From Acanthochromis polyacanthus (taxonomy: Eukaryota; Chordata; Actinopteri; Pomacentridae), in contig NC_067122.1 of assembly GCF_021347895.1 (NCBI RefSeq), forward strand, positions 38,622,082 to 38,686,081: 64,000 nucleotides of DNA, written 5' to 3'. Under the pieces are notes generated by a model. It was not told where the DNA came from and did no database searches. It worked only from the letters and a program-made list of their open reading frames with translations. Shown piece after piece: positions 27,480 through 40,440 of this stretch. The stretch's first letter is position 1, and the number at the start of each line of letters is the position of its first letter. A program made the translations under genes and the position numbers.

Positions 27480-29095
27480 AACTAAATGAAGGACCGTCAT
27501 GACAGGTTAGGGTCACGTCTTTATGTGAACAGTTTCAAATTTGAAATTCCACATCAATCACAACTCAAGACGCCTCTTGGATGGAGGTGAAACACCTTCA
27601 AGAAACTAAAGAAGTCTAGTTGCCTTTTACTGAAGTTCAGAGGATGAGACAAAGTAGTCAAAAGGACTTTTCACATCCCAAGATTAAAATCACCTTATGA
27701 CTCAGAACCAAACCACATGAACCCAACAATAAACCAAATGAACCAATAACAAGCTCCTTGAGTCAACAATTAACCACATGAACTAATTAAACAAAAAAAC
27801 AAACAAAAACTTGAGCCAGGCTGGTTACAAAACCAGCAAATGAACAAACAATTCACCACACGAGCCTGACAAAGCTGGTCCTTGTTGGCCTCTGCAAGCA
27901 CCTCTTTACTAAACTTCAACTGATAGTGTTTCCACTTTGAAAATGACAAAATATCATTAGTGTGATAGAAAAAAGTCACTAACTGCGTACAGTCTTGGTG
28001 GCTGAAGTCATGTTGTTACTAGTCTCCGTTCAATCCACAATCACAGGTGTTTAAAATCTCCACAGCATCTACTGAACATTTATGTCTGTCTCCTCATTTC
28101 ACTTCAGAAATGTGAAAACCAGAAACATTTTGGAGCTAAAGTGACTTAACACACAGAATTATTATATCAGCTCTGACTAAGTGAGCCAGGACAGCAGGTT
28201 TACAGTTTGTACATGGCCAAATGGGTCATTGGATGACCTGTAAGCGGTAGCTGCTATGAAATCCTCTACTACATCCAGATGGCCGAGCTGCCTCCAGGTC
28301 ATACTTTGTTCAAACATCTTGCTTATTTAAAAACCCAAACAAATGTCACTTGCCAAAGGACCAATATGGCCAGAGGTATCACCTGAAAATCACACAGACT
28401 GCTTAATGTTTGATACTGTGTTTAGTTGTGACAAGAATACAAACATATCTGCATGGGAAGCTTTGTTTTGTCACAGTGTTTTTGTTGACAAAAACAGCTG
28501 ACTTGTATATCCATTAGCTATTAAATACCTGATGCCCTCTCTTATTGTGCACATTTCCCATTTTGCTGCTTTTATTAGTCTGACTAACAAGAAACTGTCC
28601 ATCTTTATGACCTTGTTCTTGCTTGATAATGGTTTGTTGTACTGATCTTTTAACTCCTGGGACCAGTAAAGAGATTCTAACCAGTTACATTTGGCTTCCC
28701 AACAAAAATAAAATAAAACATTCTCCAGCTGTTTAATAAGTTCAAATGCTGTTAACTACAAAATATTAGCGCCTTAAGGGGACCTATTATCAGCTCTCTA
28801 TTTTTTATTGTGAGACTCGCAGCCCTCAGTTCCTCTACAGTCTGAAACAAGCTGTTCTTCTTTCTGGTCTGGAGGTTCTGAAATGAGACTTTACACCTAC
28901 TAAGGAACATAATTTCTTGTTCTTGACTGGAGATGGCAGTTTCTCGAATCAGTCCATACATGTTCAGATCTGAATCTGTTCCAAAATATAAGAATAGATA
29001 ACACAAATATCGGAATTTGCAAACATTACAGCAGGGAATCTGTTTAATAATTTGCCTTTGTCACAAATATATTACAGGACTGTAAAATGTTGCTT
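27480..29095. other. Intergenic stretch, nothing recognised
   Basis: AT-rich; an AACCACATGAACC / AACCAAATGAACC word recurs around 27710-27785. No gene or element end was found. Confidence 0.45.
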
Positions 29096-29097
29096 TT

Positions 29098-29243
29098 CAC
29101 TTATCCCAATCAGGGTCAGTCATAGTACAGCATCCCTGAACCAGGGCCTTGCTCAAGGGCCCGCCGGTTTCCACATCTGGGTTTGAACCACTGACCTTCC
29201 GATCAGTAGTCTAGAGACTTAACTATTGCACCACTGTCTCCTT
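29098..29243 (-). mobile_element. tRNA-headed SINE, minus orientation
   Basis: On the minus strand the head reads GTGGTGCAATAGTTAAGTC, followed by a B-box-like GGTTCAAACCC segment, as in tRNA-derived SINEs. Downstream is a GCCCTTGAGCAAGGCCC body block shared by many fish SINEs. The A box is degenerate. No poly-A or clear duplication was found. Confidence 0.65.
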
Positions 29244-30680
29244 AGCAAATGTATGCACAGTTCCTGCTTAGAATGTTACATAAAAGTGGATTTAGTGTTT
29301 CAGTCACAAGTATATAGTATATACTGCATTTTGTTTTCCTGTTTATAATCCAATTAATTACAAATCAGCTGATTATTGGCCTGGTTGATGATTGAATCTG
29401 ATGTTGTCTCTATCTGTATTCACTCTGTGGTTTTAAACAATTCCCTACCCACTGCACTACATACAATTGGTTGTATGTGATGAGTAGTAGCCTATCAACA
29501 CAGAAGGAAACATCAGTTTTTAACTAAACACGTCAAAAACCAGGAAGACCAAGATTAAAATCTTTACTGCTAATGAATGTCATTTATAATATCAGATACT
29601 GGTTTTCCTCGATAACTAATAATCACCCTGTAAAAAGATAAATTGATTGATATCTATTGTTAAGAGGTATAAATGTAAGAAATTCACTTAACTGGAGACT
29701 GAAATCCAAAATATCAAGACACGCTAAACATAAAATTACAAGGAGAATGGTACATAAAGTAAAAAAAGCAACAAAAAAAAACAAAAACAAAGACTTTCCT
29801 CTACCAGGTGTGTCAAGTAAGGCAGGGCAATATTACATTTATTGATAAAAGAATACAGTCAGTATAGTAACATGACATTGCTTGCAGGCCATCAATGTCA
29901 GTCCCATCTATTAAAAATGATTAATTATGGCAACCTTTTTTTTAAACACAAAATGATACCATAGGAGTCATTGTCAAACATCTCAGTTACGGTTACAAAC
30001 ATGAACAGCTTTATTATTAACAGTCAGGTGTAACAGTCCACTGTACTGTGGTGTCATTTGTCCTGCTAGTCATTCACCTTGGCACCCCACCATTACAGCT
30101 CTTATTTCTTAAGGCTACAGTGGCATTTACAGGCTCAACTGACAGGATGTCCTAAGTGGAATTGAATGCCCTGGGCCCTGACGAGAGAGAGAGCGCACCA
30201 CTCAATAACACCAACGACAGCTTAGGTCAGACTGTGTGTGTGTTTCTGTGTGTGTGGACAGATTCACGTCTTTCAAACATTCACATGTTGTCAGCACTGA
30301 TCAGTGTGTCAAATACAACAGTGTGACATTTTGGGACAACACCTGTTCGCTTTCTTACTAAGAGTTAGACAAAAGGATTTACAGAACACCTATAACAGCA
30401 TCTGAAAAAGCTCATTAATCAGAATATTAGAAGTTGTGTTACTTTGTATTTCTTACATTTTGTTATTTGTATGGGTTAATCAAACCAGATTTAACATGTA
30501 ATTCGTGATGCTTGTAGGTGGACACTATTGCTTTTAAAACTTTGGAGGAAACTGTTTTCAGTCTTTATGCTAAGCTAATCTGTTGTTAGCTTTAGGTTCA
30601 TATTTAAAATACTCATCAATCTTCTCGGCTCAAAAATGTCAAGTCGTCTTTGTTTGTGTGGTGTTATGATAAAAGCATGC
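29244..30680. other. Intergenic stretch, nothing recognised
   Basis: AT-rich with short chance frames only. A short GTGTGTGT tract lies near 30234. Confidence 0.45.
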
Positions 30681-30681
30681 G

Positions 30682-31780
30682 CTATAGTTCAAAAGTTTGG
30701 GGTCAGCTAGGCAAATTCATGTTTTCCATTGTTACGATCTAACCTCTAGGGTCGGCTGGATGCAACAAATAACCAGAATAGTATTGGTTCAGGTAAAGTA
30801 ATTTATTACATTGCAAATTGAACATAAAAGTGGTCAAACAAAGGAACACAGACTAGTGGGTGTTGCCAAATCAAGGAACAAAATAAAACCAAATGAAGGC
30901 TAACAGAGTATCTAAATCTAGCTAAACAAAACAACTATACTCCTTAGCAAAAACCAAAACACAGTAGCAACACCCACCACAAGTAACAGAAACTAACACA
31001 AACAGTAAACAGAACAAACTAAACAAAACTGGCGTGTATTTAACACACAATACAAAAAGACTCAAATGACGAATAGCTTCTTCACCAATTTTGCAGACTT
31101 CTAACTGGAGCCACTGTCTCCACTGAGACTTGGGGCTCCACACCAAATTAGCAGCCGCCAACGGAAGCTCTAAGTTGTCCGTAGTCACTCCTCAGTGACT
31201 TACGAACCGACGGCCCACACAGCAACACAAACAATGCACAACAGAGGCACCAGGGCAAACTGGTCACAAATACCAGCCGCCCACACTGAGAGTTCTGGTT
31301 GGTGACATACTCGTGCTGCGATTCCTGGGGCCTTATGGGAGGAGGAGTTGTCGTGGTAGACTAATCCTATGGGTTGGGAACTGTGGTGAACCAGGGCTAG
31401 GAGGAGGTCTGGATCTCCGGGCTAATCACTCCTCACGAGCGCCAGGCGGGATCTGGAACTCAATCCTCGGCCAACTGAAATCAATCACAGTTCCAACCAC
31501 ACAGCCACCAGGGCTGCAACATCCATGAAAACTCATACCTTTATTCATGTTCTAACATGATAGCACAAGGGTTTTCTAATCATTTCAACACCATTAGCTA
31601 ACACAATGTAGCATTAGAACACAGGAGTGGTGGTTGCTGGAAATGTTCCTCTGTACCCCTATGGAGATAGTCCATTAAAAATCTGCCGTTTCCAGGTAGA
31701 AAAGTCATTTACCACATTAACAATGTCTACACTGGATTTCTGATTAATTTAAAGTGACCCCAAACTTTTGAATGGTAGTG
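30682..31780. mobile_element. Tc1-type MITE, about 300 bp, split by a solo LTR
   Basis: The left part (30682-30729) reads GTTCAAAAGTTTGGGGTCAG and the right part ends CAAACTTTTGAATGGTAGTG at 31780, followed by TA. The body matches the uninterrupted copy at 41730-42067 in reverse orientation (for example the segments around GGAACATTTCCAGCAACCA and AGACATTGTTAATG). A 792-bp solo LTR interrupts it. Confidence 0.8.
30730..31521 (-). mobile_element. Solo LTR, 792 bp, 5-bp target duplication TCCAT
   Basis: The sequence begins TGTTACGATCTAACC and ends GGGCTGCAACA, giving TG...CA with a short inverted GTTAC/GCAAC-like terminus. TCCAT flanks both sides (30725-30729, 31522-31526). Minus orientation is suggested by AATAAA followed by TTACTTTACC near its minus-strand 3' end. 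Related copies are at 58175-58641 and probably 36394-36480. The class (gypsy, ERV or BEL) cannot be told without internal sequence; a 5-bp duplication fits any of them. Confidence 0.8.
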
Positions 31781-33865
31781 TAGAGAAATCACATTGGAGA
31801 TGATTTTTACTTTCTGTTTCACATAATTGTTAGTGATTTTGCATGTGTTTCTCCGTACATGCTTTTAATTTCCTATTCCAGAGGTGATTTTTGCTTTCAT
31901 GGTGAAAGGTTTGCTTCACTGACAGCAGCCGGTCACAGTGGACTTGTTAGCTAAGCAGCACTTTCCCTAGGCAGGCAATCCTGACTGTAAGCTTCTGATC
32001 TGGGATCCTTCAGTTCATCTGAAGCTAATCTGGTTAGCGAAGACACATGGTGGGGAGTATCCGTTCCACTCGGAGCCCAAAACCCTAATCTCAGTAGCAG
32101 TCAGTGATTTCTTTCAGTTGCACACACTACTGGAATGGGAAGCCAATCACCATCAGGATTTTCTATTCTTTTCATGTCTAACATCACAAGGCCCTGCAGC
32201 CTGTGTCAGCTAAGAAATATTTAATGTGGAAGACACCCAGTTACAAACCACAATCAGAGGTGTGTTTCTCTGTTTAAATGTAAAAGCTTGAGCTCTAGAT
32301 TTATTGCGTGTGCCTCTAGGTGCAGGTTTGCACTTGTGAAGATGGCCATAACAAGCCAAAGGCATCTCAGTTAAATATAATAAGGAGGTGAGACAGGTGC
32401 AGACCTCTCCACCTGAGGCCTTTGTCAGGTTGTAAATCTTATTGAAATGACTGAAAGCCCTTTGGCAATCCCAAGTGATGCTATTTTTGTCCATCCTCCC
32501 ACTAGTGGTGCAGTCAAGATGGACCACACCGGGGCAAGTCATGACCAAGACCAGAGTTCTAAGATCAAGATGAGATTTGGAGGGGGTTGAGATCGAGTCA
32601 AGGCTTAAAGTCAAGGCAGAGTAAGATCAAGTCACGACCAGAACCAGACCAGTGGATGTAGAGAATACATGCAGACTATATTACACCACTAAAACTAGTG
32701 TCCTATAACTTACAATATATACATACAATAGGTGGAAGTCAGTTGGCAACTGATATGATTAGAGTTTTGAAGAATTTTGGCATTAATGTTAGCTAGTGAG
32801 CTTTGTAAGGATCACTTATACTTAACCTACCTTCTTTATGCTTACTTTTGTGTTGCTGTGCATTTTCGTTTGGATGCTAATTTGCAGATTAATTCTTTGT
32901 GGTTTAGGTTATTTTCCTAGAAAATACCAAATATGTAACTTTGATAAATGAGTTTTTAGGGATTCATTTAACAACCAGGAAATGAGTCTAACCAGGTAAA
33001 AAGTCGCTTAACTGATAAGTAGCAAAAAAAGAGATTTATTAACAAAAAATAATGAAACCAAAATTCAACACAAAGCAAGCTTCTTAAATACAAAGTAGAT
33101 CCAAAAATCAAAGCACCACACTCTTTGCTTTTACTAGAATGTGTGGTAGCTGATCTGTTACATGTATTACCTAATAAGTTAGTAGACTGGAATCTGTTTA
33201 GTTTGTTCTAGTATTTGAAAGGAGATGCAGTGTTTGCTCAGGTGTCTCTGACCACAGATGGAACCTGCATTATCAACCCATGCCATGGGAATGTGTTCTC
33301 CTGTTTACAGAGCCCTGTTGGAGGTGTTTTTATGAGGGTTCTTCTGTCTAAAATACTGATTTAGGGATTCTTCAGCTGTTGTAGACACAGGGGGTTTGTT
33401 TGGGGATACTCCTCACTTGTTTCCCATGTGTTAGACAATAAAGAACCATATGTTGCACTCATTTACATGTTAAAACCTATAAAACCTGATTACTGGTCAG
33501 TGTCGGCAGGGATTCAATTGGCCGACTCCTTCCAGGCAGGTTCTGTCTGTACTGATGCTGCTCTTTCTTTTAATAAAATACTTTTAAAGAAAGTCAGTGT
33601 CACGGACGTCTCTCCTTCACCTGCACATCACGGACAACGACACAACGACAAATGCTACAACACCGACTCTGGTCTGTACCACTGACTACGCTGATCAGGG
33701 TGACTCAGCTTTAAACAATTCCCACTGATTTATAAAGGAGCCACAGGTGCACCTGGCCACTTCCACTCAGGGTAATCTATGAAAAAGAAAAAAAGAGAAA
33801 ACACAACCTACCTTATCTACACACAAACACACACCCTTGAACGTAACAATAACAATCAATTACTG
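31781..33865. other. Intergenic stretch; GACCAAGACC/GTCAAGG-type degenerate repeat at 32520-32650
   Basis: A patch of imperfect words (GACCAAGACCAGAG, GAGTCAAGGC, GTCACGACCAGAACC) resembles a short minisatellite. Otherwise only chance frames occur. Confidence 0.4.
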
Positions 33866-33867
33866 TA

Positions 33868-34335
33868 CAGGAAGTCCTCGGTTTACAATGTCCTCGACTT
33901 ACATTGGAACTGATTATGGACTGGTCCTTGGTTTAACATACAGCGTTTCATTGTTATGTCGGAACTGGTTCAGTGGAACTAGTTGGTGAGTGAAGCAGAT
34001 GAATACTGTATGTACAGTAGTCACACAGCGCTAAAAGACCTCTTTTTGTAACTTTGCTGCCACATTGGACTATACTACATTTGCTAACTTCATTATGGCT
34101 CCCAAGCATAAGTCAGACTTACAGTTTACATTTTCGCCGGTATTTTCCGACCAAGTTGTTTTATTGTGAGCTAATGACCGTTTGTTGTTACTGTACTTGT
34201 ACAAATATGTAAACTGATTGATATTGTAATGCCCATAACGGCTTTGTTTGCATTTTCACCAGAGCTCCGACTTACGGTGAAAATTGACTTGTGACAACGT
34301 ACAAACGGAACTCAACGTTAGCTGAGGACCTCCTG
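33868..34335 (+). mobile_element. Tigger/pogo-like MITE, 468 bp
   Basis: The ends read CAGGAAGTCCTCGGTTTAC at the left and GCTGAGGACCTCCTG at the right, flanked by TA (33866-33867, 34336-34337). CAGG..(G)TCCTCGG-type ends with TA duplication are typical of pogo/Tigger elements. Internally, ATG at 34095 begins MAPKHKSDLQ, which resembles the start of Tigger transposases. The rest of the transposase is gone, so this looks like an internal-deletion derivative of an autonomous copy. Confidence 0.72.
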
Positions 34336-36390
34336 TACTACACAGCTCTGGTTTGAGGGTTACTGGCCTGAAAAATTAAAGTTCTGATAGCACCTTTGCA
34401 TCTAACAGAAAATATGCTCCCAAAAAAGCTGCAAATGCCACAGATTTACTGCAGCCATGCTCTGTTAATGCTAAACTGAAACACACAGGAGCACACTGAA
34501 AGTGTATGCAGAAGTCAACGTGAACGCAAGTCCAGAGGGCAGAGCAGATTAAAGAAGTGAAAGATATAAATGAAAGTCGAGTGTCCATCAATCTTGTCTC
34601 TCTTTCCTTATTTCCTGTTTCCACACTTTCTGTCATTATAATTTGTCTGCTTCTGTAAAATGAATCAGAGGCCCGGACACAGAGTTAATTTCCCGATCAT
34701 TAGCCGTGTGTGGGTGTGTGTGCATGTGTGTTAATTATTCCCTCCTAGCCTATAGTGGAGCAGACTGTCAGGGAAAATGACCGTTGCATGCTGGGACTTT
34801 TTATGCAATAAGAGACAGGGGACTTCACTGCACCCTTGGGCAACGCTGAAATAACTGTGAAAGACTTCCTTTCTGTCTTGTTTGATGTCATTGCTTCATT
34901 TATTCTCCCTTTGTTTCTCAATGTGCTTTTTCAAAGTAACTCTAAATTAAACAAAAAAACCCCAAAAGAACAACTTTTGAAGTGTCCCTGAGACAATATT
35001 TTCCCTGCTGGAAGCTTTACGGTACATAGGAGACAGAACTAGATTTACTAGGAGGTGACGTTTCTGACATTTGACAGATGGTACTGCTTAAATTCAATGT
35101 CACTTTTAATTGCAGAGCAGTTGTAAAACGTTCTTTCATCACCTCTTACTGTTGTCAAACTGCATTTAGTTAGTATCTAATTAGCATTTAGTATAAAAAA
35201 AGTCCTTTAAAATATCATCATTTTCATATTTTCCGTATTTACCAACAATTCAGAAAATAATACAAATGAATAAAACCACTGAATGAAAAGGTGTCCAAAG
35301 CTTTGATTGGTACTGGTGTATCAAATGTAGTCTGGTACAGAAATGAACATATGGGCTTTCTGTTTCATTTATTTTGCAGTTTCACAAAAGTTTTTTTTCC
35401 CTCTGAATAACTTAAGTCCAGTGTTTGCTGATACTTTGTCTACATTTTTGTTTTCATTACATCTCGTGTCACTTCTGCTTTGATAATCTGACTTGATAAT
35501 GAAGTGAGCGAGCCGATCTGCCAGGCAGATCAGTCGAATTTAATTCTCTTAGAAGCAGCGTGACTGGATGAAGCTTGAATACAAGATGAAAATAATTTAC
35601 CTTGCTCATTATTTTTTTGGCAGCGTCGTCATTACAGATCATCTTTATAAATTCAATGAAGTGGCAGCACGGGTGTGAACCCACAGATGCTCTGCAGTGA
35701 GGGGACAGAACTATAACTCCTAAATTTTGTGGCTGAGTGAGATTTACACACATTTGCAAAAAGAAAAAGCAAATTCACTGAATGTAAGAAATAATTTACT
35801 TCACTCCTGTACTTCTGTTGTCTACATATGCATCAGCAACAAGGCACATTAATCAGTATTCCATAAAATCTGAATCTGCCACTCAAAGTTAGCTACAGCT
35901 CTGTGTTAGTAGGCCACTGCTTTAAGAAATCTGCTGCAAAGAGAAGTTTAAAGAAGTAACAGATAATGGGGTGCTTTACAAGTCCATAAAACATTAACAG
36001 CTGAGTGGCGGAGGGATATTGGGCTTGATTTTTATTTGAACTTGTTAAAAACAAAATGAAAAAAAAGAGTGAAAACAGAGAGCAGATACAGAGCACTCTC
36101 AGAGAAAATACAAATGTATACTTACAGGAAGTACCTCCTCCAGCACATGAAGTCATTCTCACTCCTTATCACTACCCACAACTGTCAAAACCAGCTAAAA
36201 GGTACGCTTATTTGATTTATGGAAACAACCACAACTGGAAGACCCGCAGTGAGCATTCATGTGCAACCTATCCTTCACCACTTGTGGTACAACAGAACGT
36301 GTCATTTAGTGTGATCGCCGGAGTGACACATGAACCCAATTATTAAAAAAGGTGTTTGCCAAATTGTTGATAAAGTGATCCTAATTATTA
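34336..36390. other. Intergenic stretch with a half MITE at 35230-35318
   Basis: The segment 35230-35318 ends GGTGTCCAAAGCTTTGATTGGTACTGGTG + TA, matching the right half of the 7398-7626 MITE. The remainder shows nothing recognisable. Confidence 0.45.
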
Positions 36391-36393
36391 CCC

Positions 36394-36480
36394 ATTGTTA
36401 CAATCCAACCTCATGAATACTTAAAATCCAAATGGCTTCTTCACTAAGTCAGTGACTGCTACCTGGAGCCCCAGGCTTAG
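36394..36480 (-). repeat. Partial copy of the 30730 LTR family
   Basis: It begins TGTTACAATCCAACCTCATG, close to the TGTTACGATCTAACCTC start of the solo LTR. It then jumps to a GCTTCTTCAC...ACTGGAGCC-like block found about 340 bp into that LTR, so it is internally deleted. Confidence 0.4.
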
Positions 36481-36930
36481 TGATGTTACAAGATGTTCCG
36501 AGGCTTCGAAGCCTGTGTCGATTAATGGAGGAGGCGTTTCCACGAAGCGCGTATCGAGGCTTGCTTCATTTAGGGGAGGAGCCAAAAATGATGACATCCG
36601 AAGCCTCGTTGCCTGGCTGAGCCACGTGACTGCTTCGGAAAGTGGTTCAGATTTTGCCGCGAGGTCTGACAGCAGAATAAACCCCTCAGGCATCTTTAAG
36701 TAGTTATTTCTCTCAAAAACGCTGGCGAGGCTTTTTATAGCCCAAATTCTGAAAATTTCAGATCCCCACAACTCAGAAACTATTTGAGCTACAGACCTAC
36801 AATTTTGCATAGAAAGTACTTTAGTGGCATGCTAATTTAGGACTAATTTGAAGATGGTGCAGCAACACCCTCAAGGAATATCTGGTCATTTCACCTGGAA
36901 TGACCCCTGTATATTTTATTCCATATCTAT
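36481..36930. repeat. Unclassified repeat with CGAGGCTTCGAAGCCT words
   Basis: Palindromic GAGGCTTCGAAGCCTG and related CGAAGCCTCG / CGAGGCTTG words occur at 36498-36690. They resemble ends of hAT-derived elements, but no duplication or paired TIR was identified. Confidence 0.3.
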
Positions 36931-37164
36931 CCCCAAAGAGTTTTCTTATCTACTTTAAATATGAAAATATTGTTTTAGACTTCATAAAAATTGTAATTTG
37001 AGATAGGATCATGCGGTATGAGTCCTATAAAAACTTCTCATCGACTACAATCAAGGTGTAATGAAAACTTGCAAAATGGATGCTGACTTTCTTTGCCATT
37101 CATCCATAAAGAGTTTCTTATGATGAATGCATTTTCTTTTTATCCAACAACTCTGTGAGGATAT

Positions 37165-37560
37165 TAAGGATGTTTTGCCTTTACATGTTTGACTGTGTTA
37201 GCAGTCTTCCTGAAAAGCATCATCCGACATGTTGATGACGTGTCTCTTATCAGGAGACCGGCCTGACAGATCTGTCTGTATCTGTCACGCCCCTTGTCAT
37301 CCAATGGTCTTTGAAGGAGGGAGTCCCAGTTGTGGGAGAGGGTGTCGGCCTTCCTCGTCACTGGCCTGCTTACTGATCTCAATGGCCTCTTTTATCCATT
37401 GTTTATATTTGTTAGCCTCTGACGTTATGATTCTGCTCAGTTTTCCCAGTCCATAATGTGGTTATTTCGCTTGCAGTGGTTAGTGATGGACGATTTTAAG
37501 TTTTCTTGTTCAGCTTTTTGTTTTAGTGTTCTTGAATCGTCCAGCTGTTGTTTTTTTTTC
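37165..37560 (-). pseudogene. Penelope-like element C-terminal remnant
   Basis: The minus strand encodes, across two frames, ITNHCKRNNHIMDWEN, then EANKYKQWIKEAIEI, then TLSHNWDSLLQ. This order (H..H.HIxxW.., xxxK.R..KEAI.I, LSH.WD.LL) matches the region after the GIY-YIG endonuclease of Penelope-like elements. At least one stop and one frameshift break it. The reverse transcriptase is not seen here. The assignment rests on motif order only. Confidence 0.5.
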
Positions 37561-37744
37561 GCTTTCTGTTCGTTGTTCCCTTTTCTTGTGTTGAATGTTC
37601 TTTTGGTATTTCGAAAATGACCTTGATAGTATCAGTTGTATAATCACAAGATTCTCACCAGCTGTGCATGTTGAGGATGAAGTAGCATCAGTTCCATCCA
37701 CTGTCGAAGTGACGCTTGCTCATGGATGAATTAGTGTACCTCAT

Positions 37745-38240
37745 TTGGGAAAAAAAATGATCCGTCAGTGAAAATATTATGGTATGCTGATGACACCTTA
37801 CTTTACACCTGCTCCTCTCCAGCTGTTTTCACGTTTTTAAATGAATGTCATCTGAATGTCAAAAACTTTCCTAAACTCAGTGAAAACTAAGAAAAGCCCT
37901 TCTCATTAGCACAAATACCACAGTTTCCTAAATAAACACTTTCACTCTTTCAAGGTCTTGGTGTCGTACTCAACAGTACACTTTGCTTTAGTCCCAACAT
38001 CAATAATGTCTCTCATATTGTCTATTTATACCACAACACAGCACTCCAGTCCTTAATTAGGTTCAGGGAACATGTCACATTGATTACAGCAAAACTATCC
38101 TCCCTGCTACTGCCAATAAACCTCTCGATTGGCTCCAAATCAATCAAAACTTTGTGCAAGTGATGATTTTAGCAACAAAGTACATCCACCATATCACACC
38201 CTTCCTCATGCAGCTCCACTGATTTCCATTCCAACATTGT
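37745..38240 (+). pseudogene. L2/CR1-like LINE reverse transcriptase fragment
   Basis: The plus-strand translation contains ILWYADDTLLYTCSSP, carrying the YADD catalytic box of non-LTR reverse transcriptase. Frame-shifted pieces such as GLGVVLNSTLCFSPNINN and TALQSLIRFREHVT follow, matching the order in L2-type ORFs. Stops and shifts are frequent. It ends before the post-RT region and has no 3' tail. Confidence 0.7.
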
Positions 38241-40440
38241 TCTTTAGTTTTATTGAAACTGTTGCCGTTTAATCATTTGTGGCAATATGCTTTAGTGTGT
38301 TGTAGATTGTCATTACTAAAGAATAGTATTACTATTAATATTAACACATCAGTAGCCTGGTTCTTCTGGATATTGTGTTGCTGTGTCCCATAAAAGTGCG
38401 TGTCTATTTACGTTTCAGCCTTTTAGTTTCAAGTAAGTGTCAGAGGAACATTCACATGCATCCATCTGTCTGCTGAAAATGTATTTACGCTGAAGTTTTG
38501 CTGGAAACAGATTTGTTTCAGTGCACAGGCAGGTATGGGGGTACTGGTTTAAAAAGACTTCCAAGTGGAAAAATGTGAGCATATCCTTTAATAGAACAAG
38601 AGGTCATAAAGGGTTCTCTGAATAGTTGAATAGTTATTTCTGATTTACATTGTTCCCATTCAAGTTTAGTGACATGATTTAACTTTGGTCAGATGTTGCT
38701 TGGGATAAAAATATTAGTTTTACTTATGAGGCTGTAGTAAGGCTGTAGTTTCTGTTATTTTACCGCAAATGGTTAGATTATGATGTTTGACAGAGTCACA
38801 GTTATATGGAAATATATACATATATAATGCATTAAATCATAAATCTTGAATGAAACTATTTGCATCAAATGTGCTTTGAGTATTTTGAAAAAGAGAATGT
38901 GTAATACATCCATATTTAAAGTGATTAAGAAAATAAGTAGAAAATATGGGATAAGGGTTTCCATAGGAAATATATTGACGATGACTCTGTGTGTGTCAGG
39001 AGTAAAAGCAATGATTTCCACAGGTTTTATGTATGGTTTTATTTATTCTGGACAAACCTACTGTGCTGCCCAGGGGAAGGTGACTCACTCACATATATAT
39101 AACCACCCAGAGTGACCTGGGAGGACCTGCAATACAACTTAATCCTGTGTTAATCCAGACGTCCACACCTTGTCGGCCTCTATCTCTCCCCTGTAGCCTT
39201 TACATTCTACAGCGCAAAGCTAATCCTGGTCTTTCACAGTCAGGAAATGAGATACGGTACAATGCCCCAAATGTCTTTAGGTGTGTTAAACAAGCCCTGC
39301 GCACTGAACTCTTCCAACTGAACCGCCTGCAACTGCTCAGCCTCTGAGGAAAGTTTCAAAAGTTGTCTTTATTTTTCTTTAAATAAGAAAAACTACCAAT
39401 TTTCTGTCTGCTATTATCCATAATTTCATGTCATCATGCGTATTTAACTGTACCAGTTGTGTATTACTTAATAGGTACTGTTATGCTGATCCTGTAAATC
39501 TCTAAAAGCTGCTCTAAATGTGTTTTTCATGTAGTAAATATGAATCATGCGTCCTTTTCTTACGTATAACATCAATGTATCATTAATTTGACTGACATAC
39601 AATGCAGTTTTATGAATCGAATCCCCGTTCGATAGAGGAGGAGACAATTATTAGTGCAGTCCAAAATCCCCATGAGAAATAGAAAGTTTTTTTTAAAATC
39701 TACCTACGATGAAGAATATGATCAAAAAGGTATTAAGCACAATGCACAAGCATATCATTTAGTGGCCAATAATGAAACCACAAAAGTATAATCATTCAGA
39801 GAAGCAGATGGATAAACAAGAAATTCACTGCTTCCATGCAGTCACTTCCTTTTTCTCTTGAAGAAGAAAAGTGCCTAACCCTACTGCATTTATTTACCAG
39901 AAAAGAATGTAGAGGAAAATTTGAACTCAATTTGACACAAAAGTAAAGCAAAAGCTATTCACTGGTCATTGATTAACCCCCTTGAAGTCTCCTGTGCATC
40001 AAAATGATATTTAATAGATTTCTCCATGAAAATAATCCCTTCCTGCCTTAAAATGGTTTAGATGTAACTCTGTGCAAATGAGTCCCTGCCTCACTCACCA
40101 CCCATGATTGCAATTTGAGCACACCAGGTCACCTTCAAAAAACATGAAATTCTCTTTACTACACAATAATGAGTTGTTGCACTGAGATAATTCAGCCATG
40201 CATGTTTGAACCAGAAACTGATTCTGAAGAAGCCACACCATACAAGTTGACAGGATTGGATCTTTGGGTTTATTTTGTGGGAAAACCTGTAAGTCTGAAT
40301 TAGCAGTTTTGAGTGTACTTCAGGATCAAGGTGAAAATACTCAATCATTTTGTTGATTGCTTGTTTAGCACATTGGCAGTGTTTTCCAGCAACGACTGCA
40401 AATGTTGACAAGGTAAAAAATTTGATGACCATTGGAGAGG
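38241..40440. other. Intergenic stretch, nothing recognised
   Basis: AT-rich; frames of at most 90 codons with no domain, apart from the low end of the 177-codon minus-strand frame at 40091-40624, which I reject as a gene. No element ends were found. Confidence 0.45.

Noticed and set aside
36421..36810. 129-codon minus-strand frame
   Set aside because: Crosses the border of an LTR fragment and an hAT-like repeat, so it cannot be one gene.
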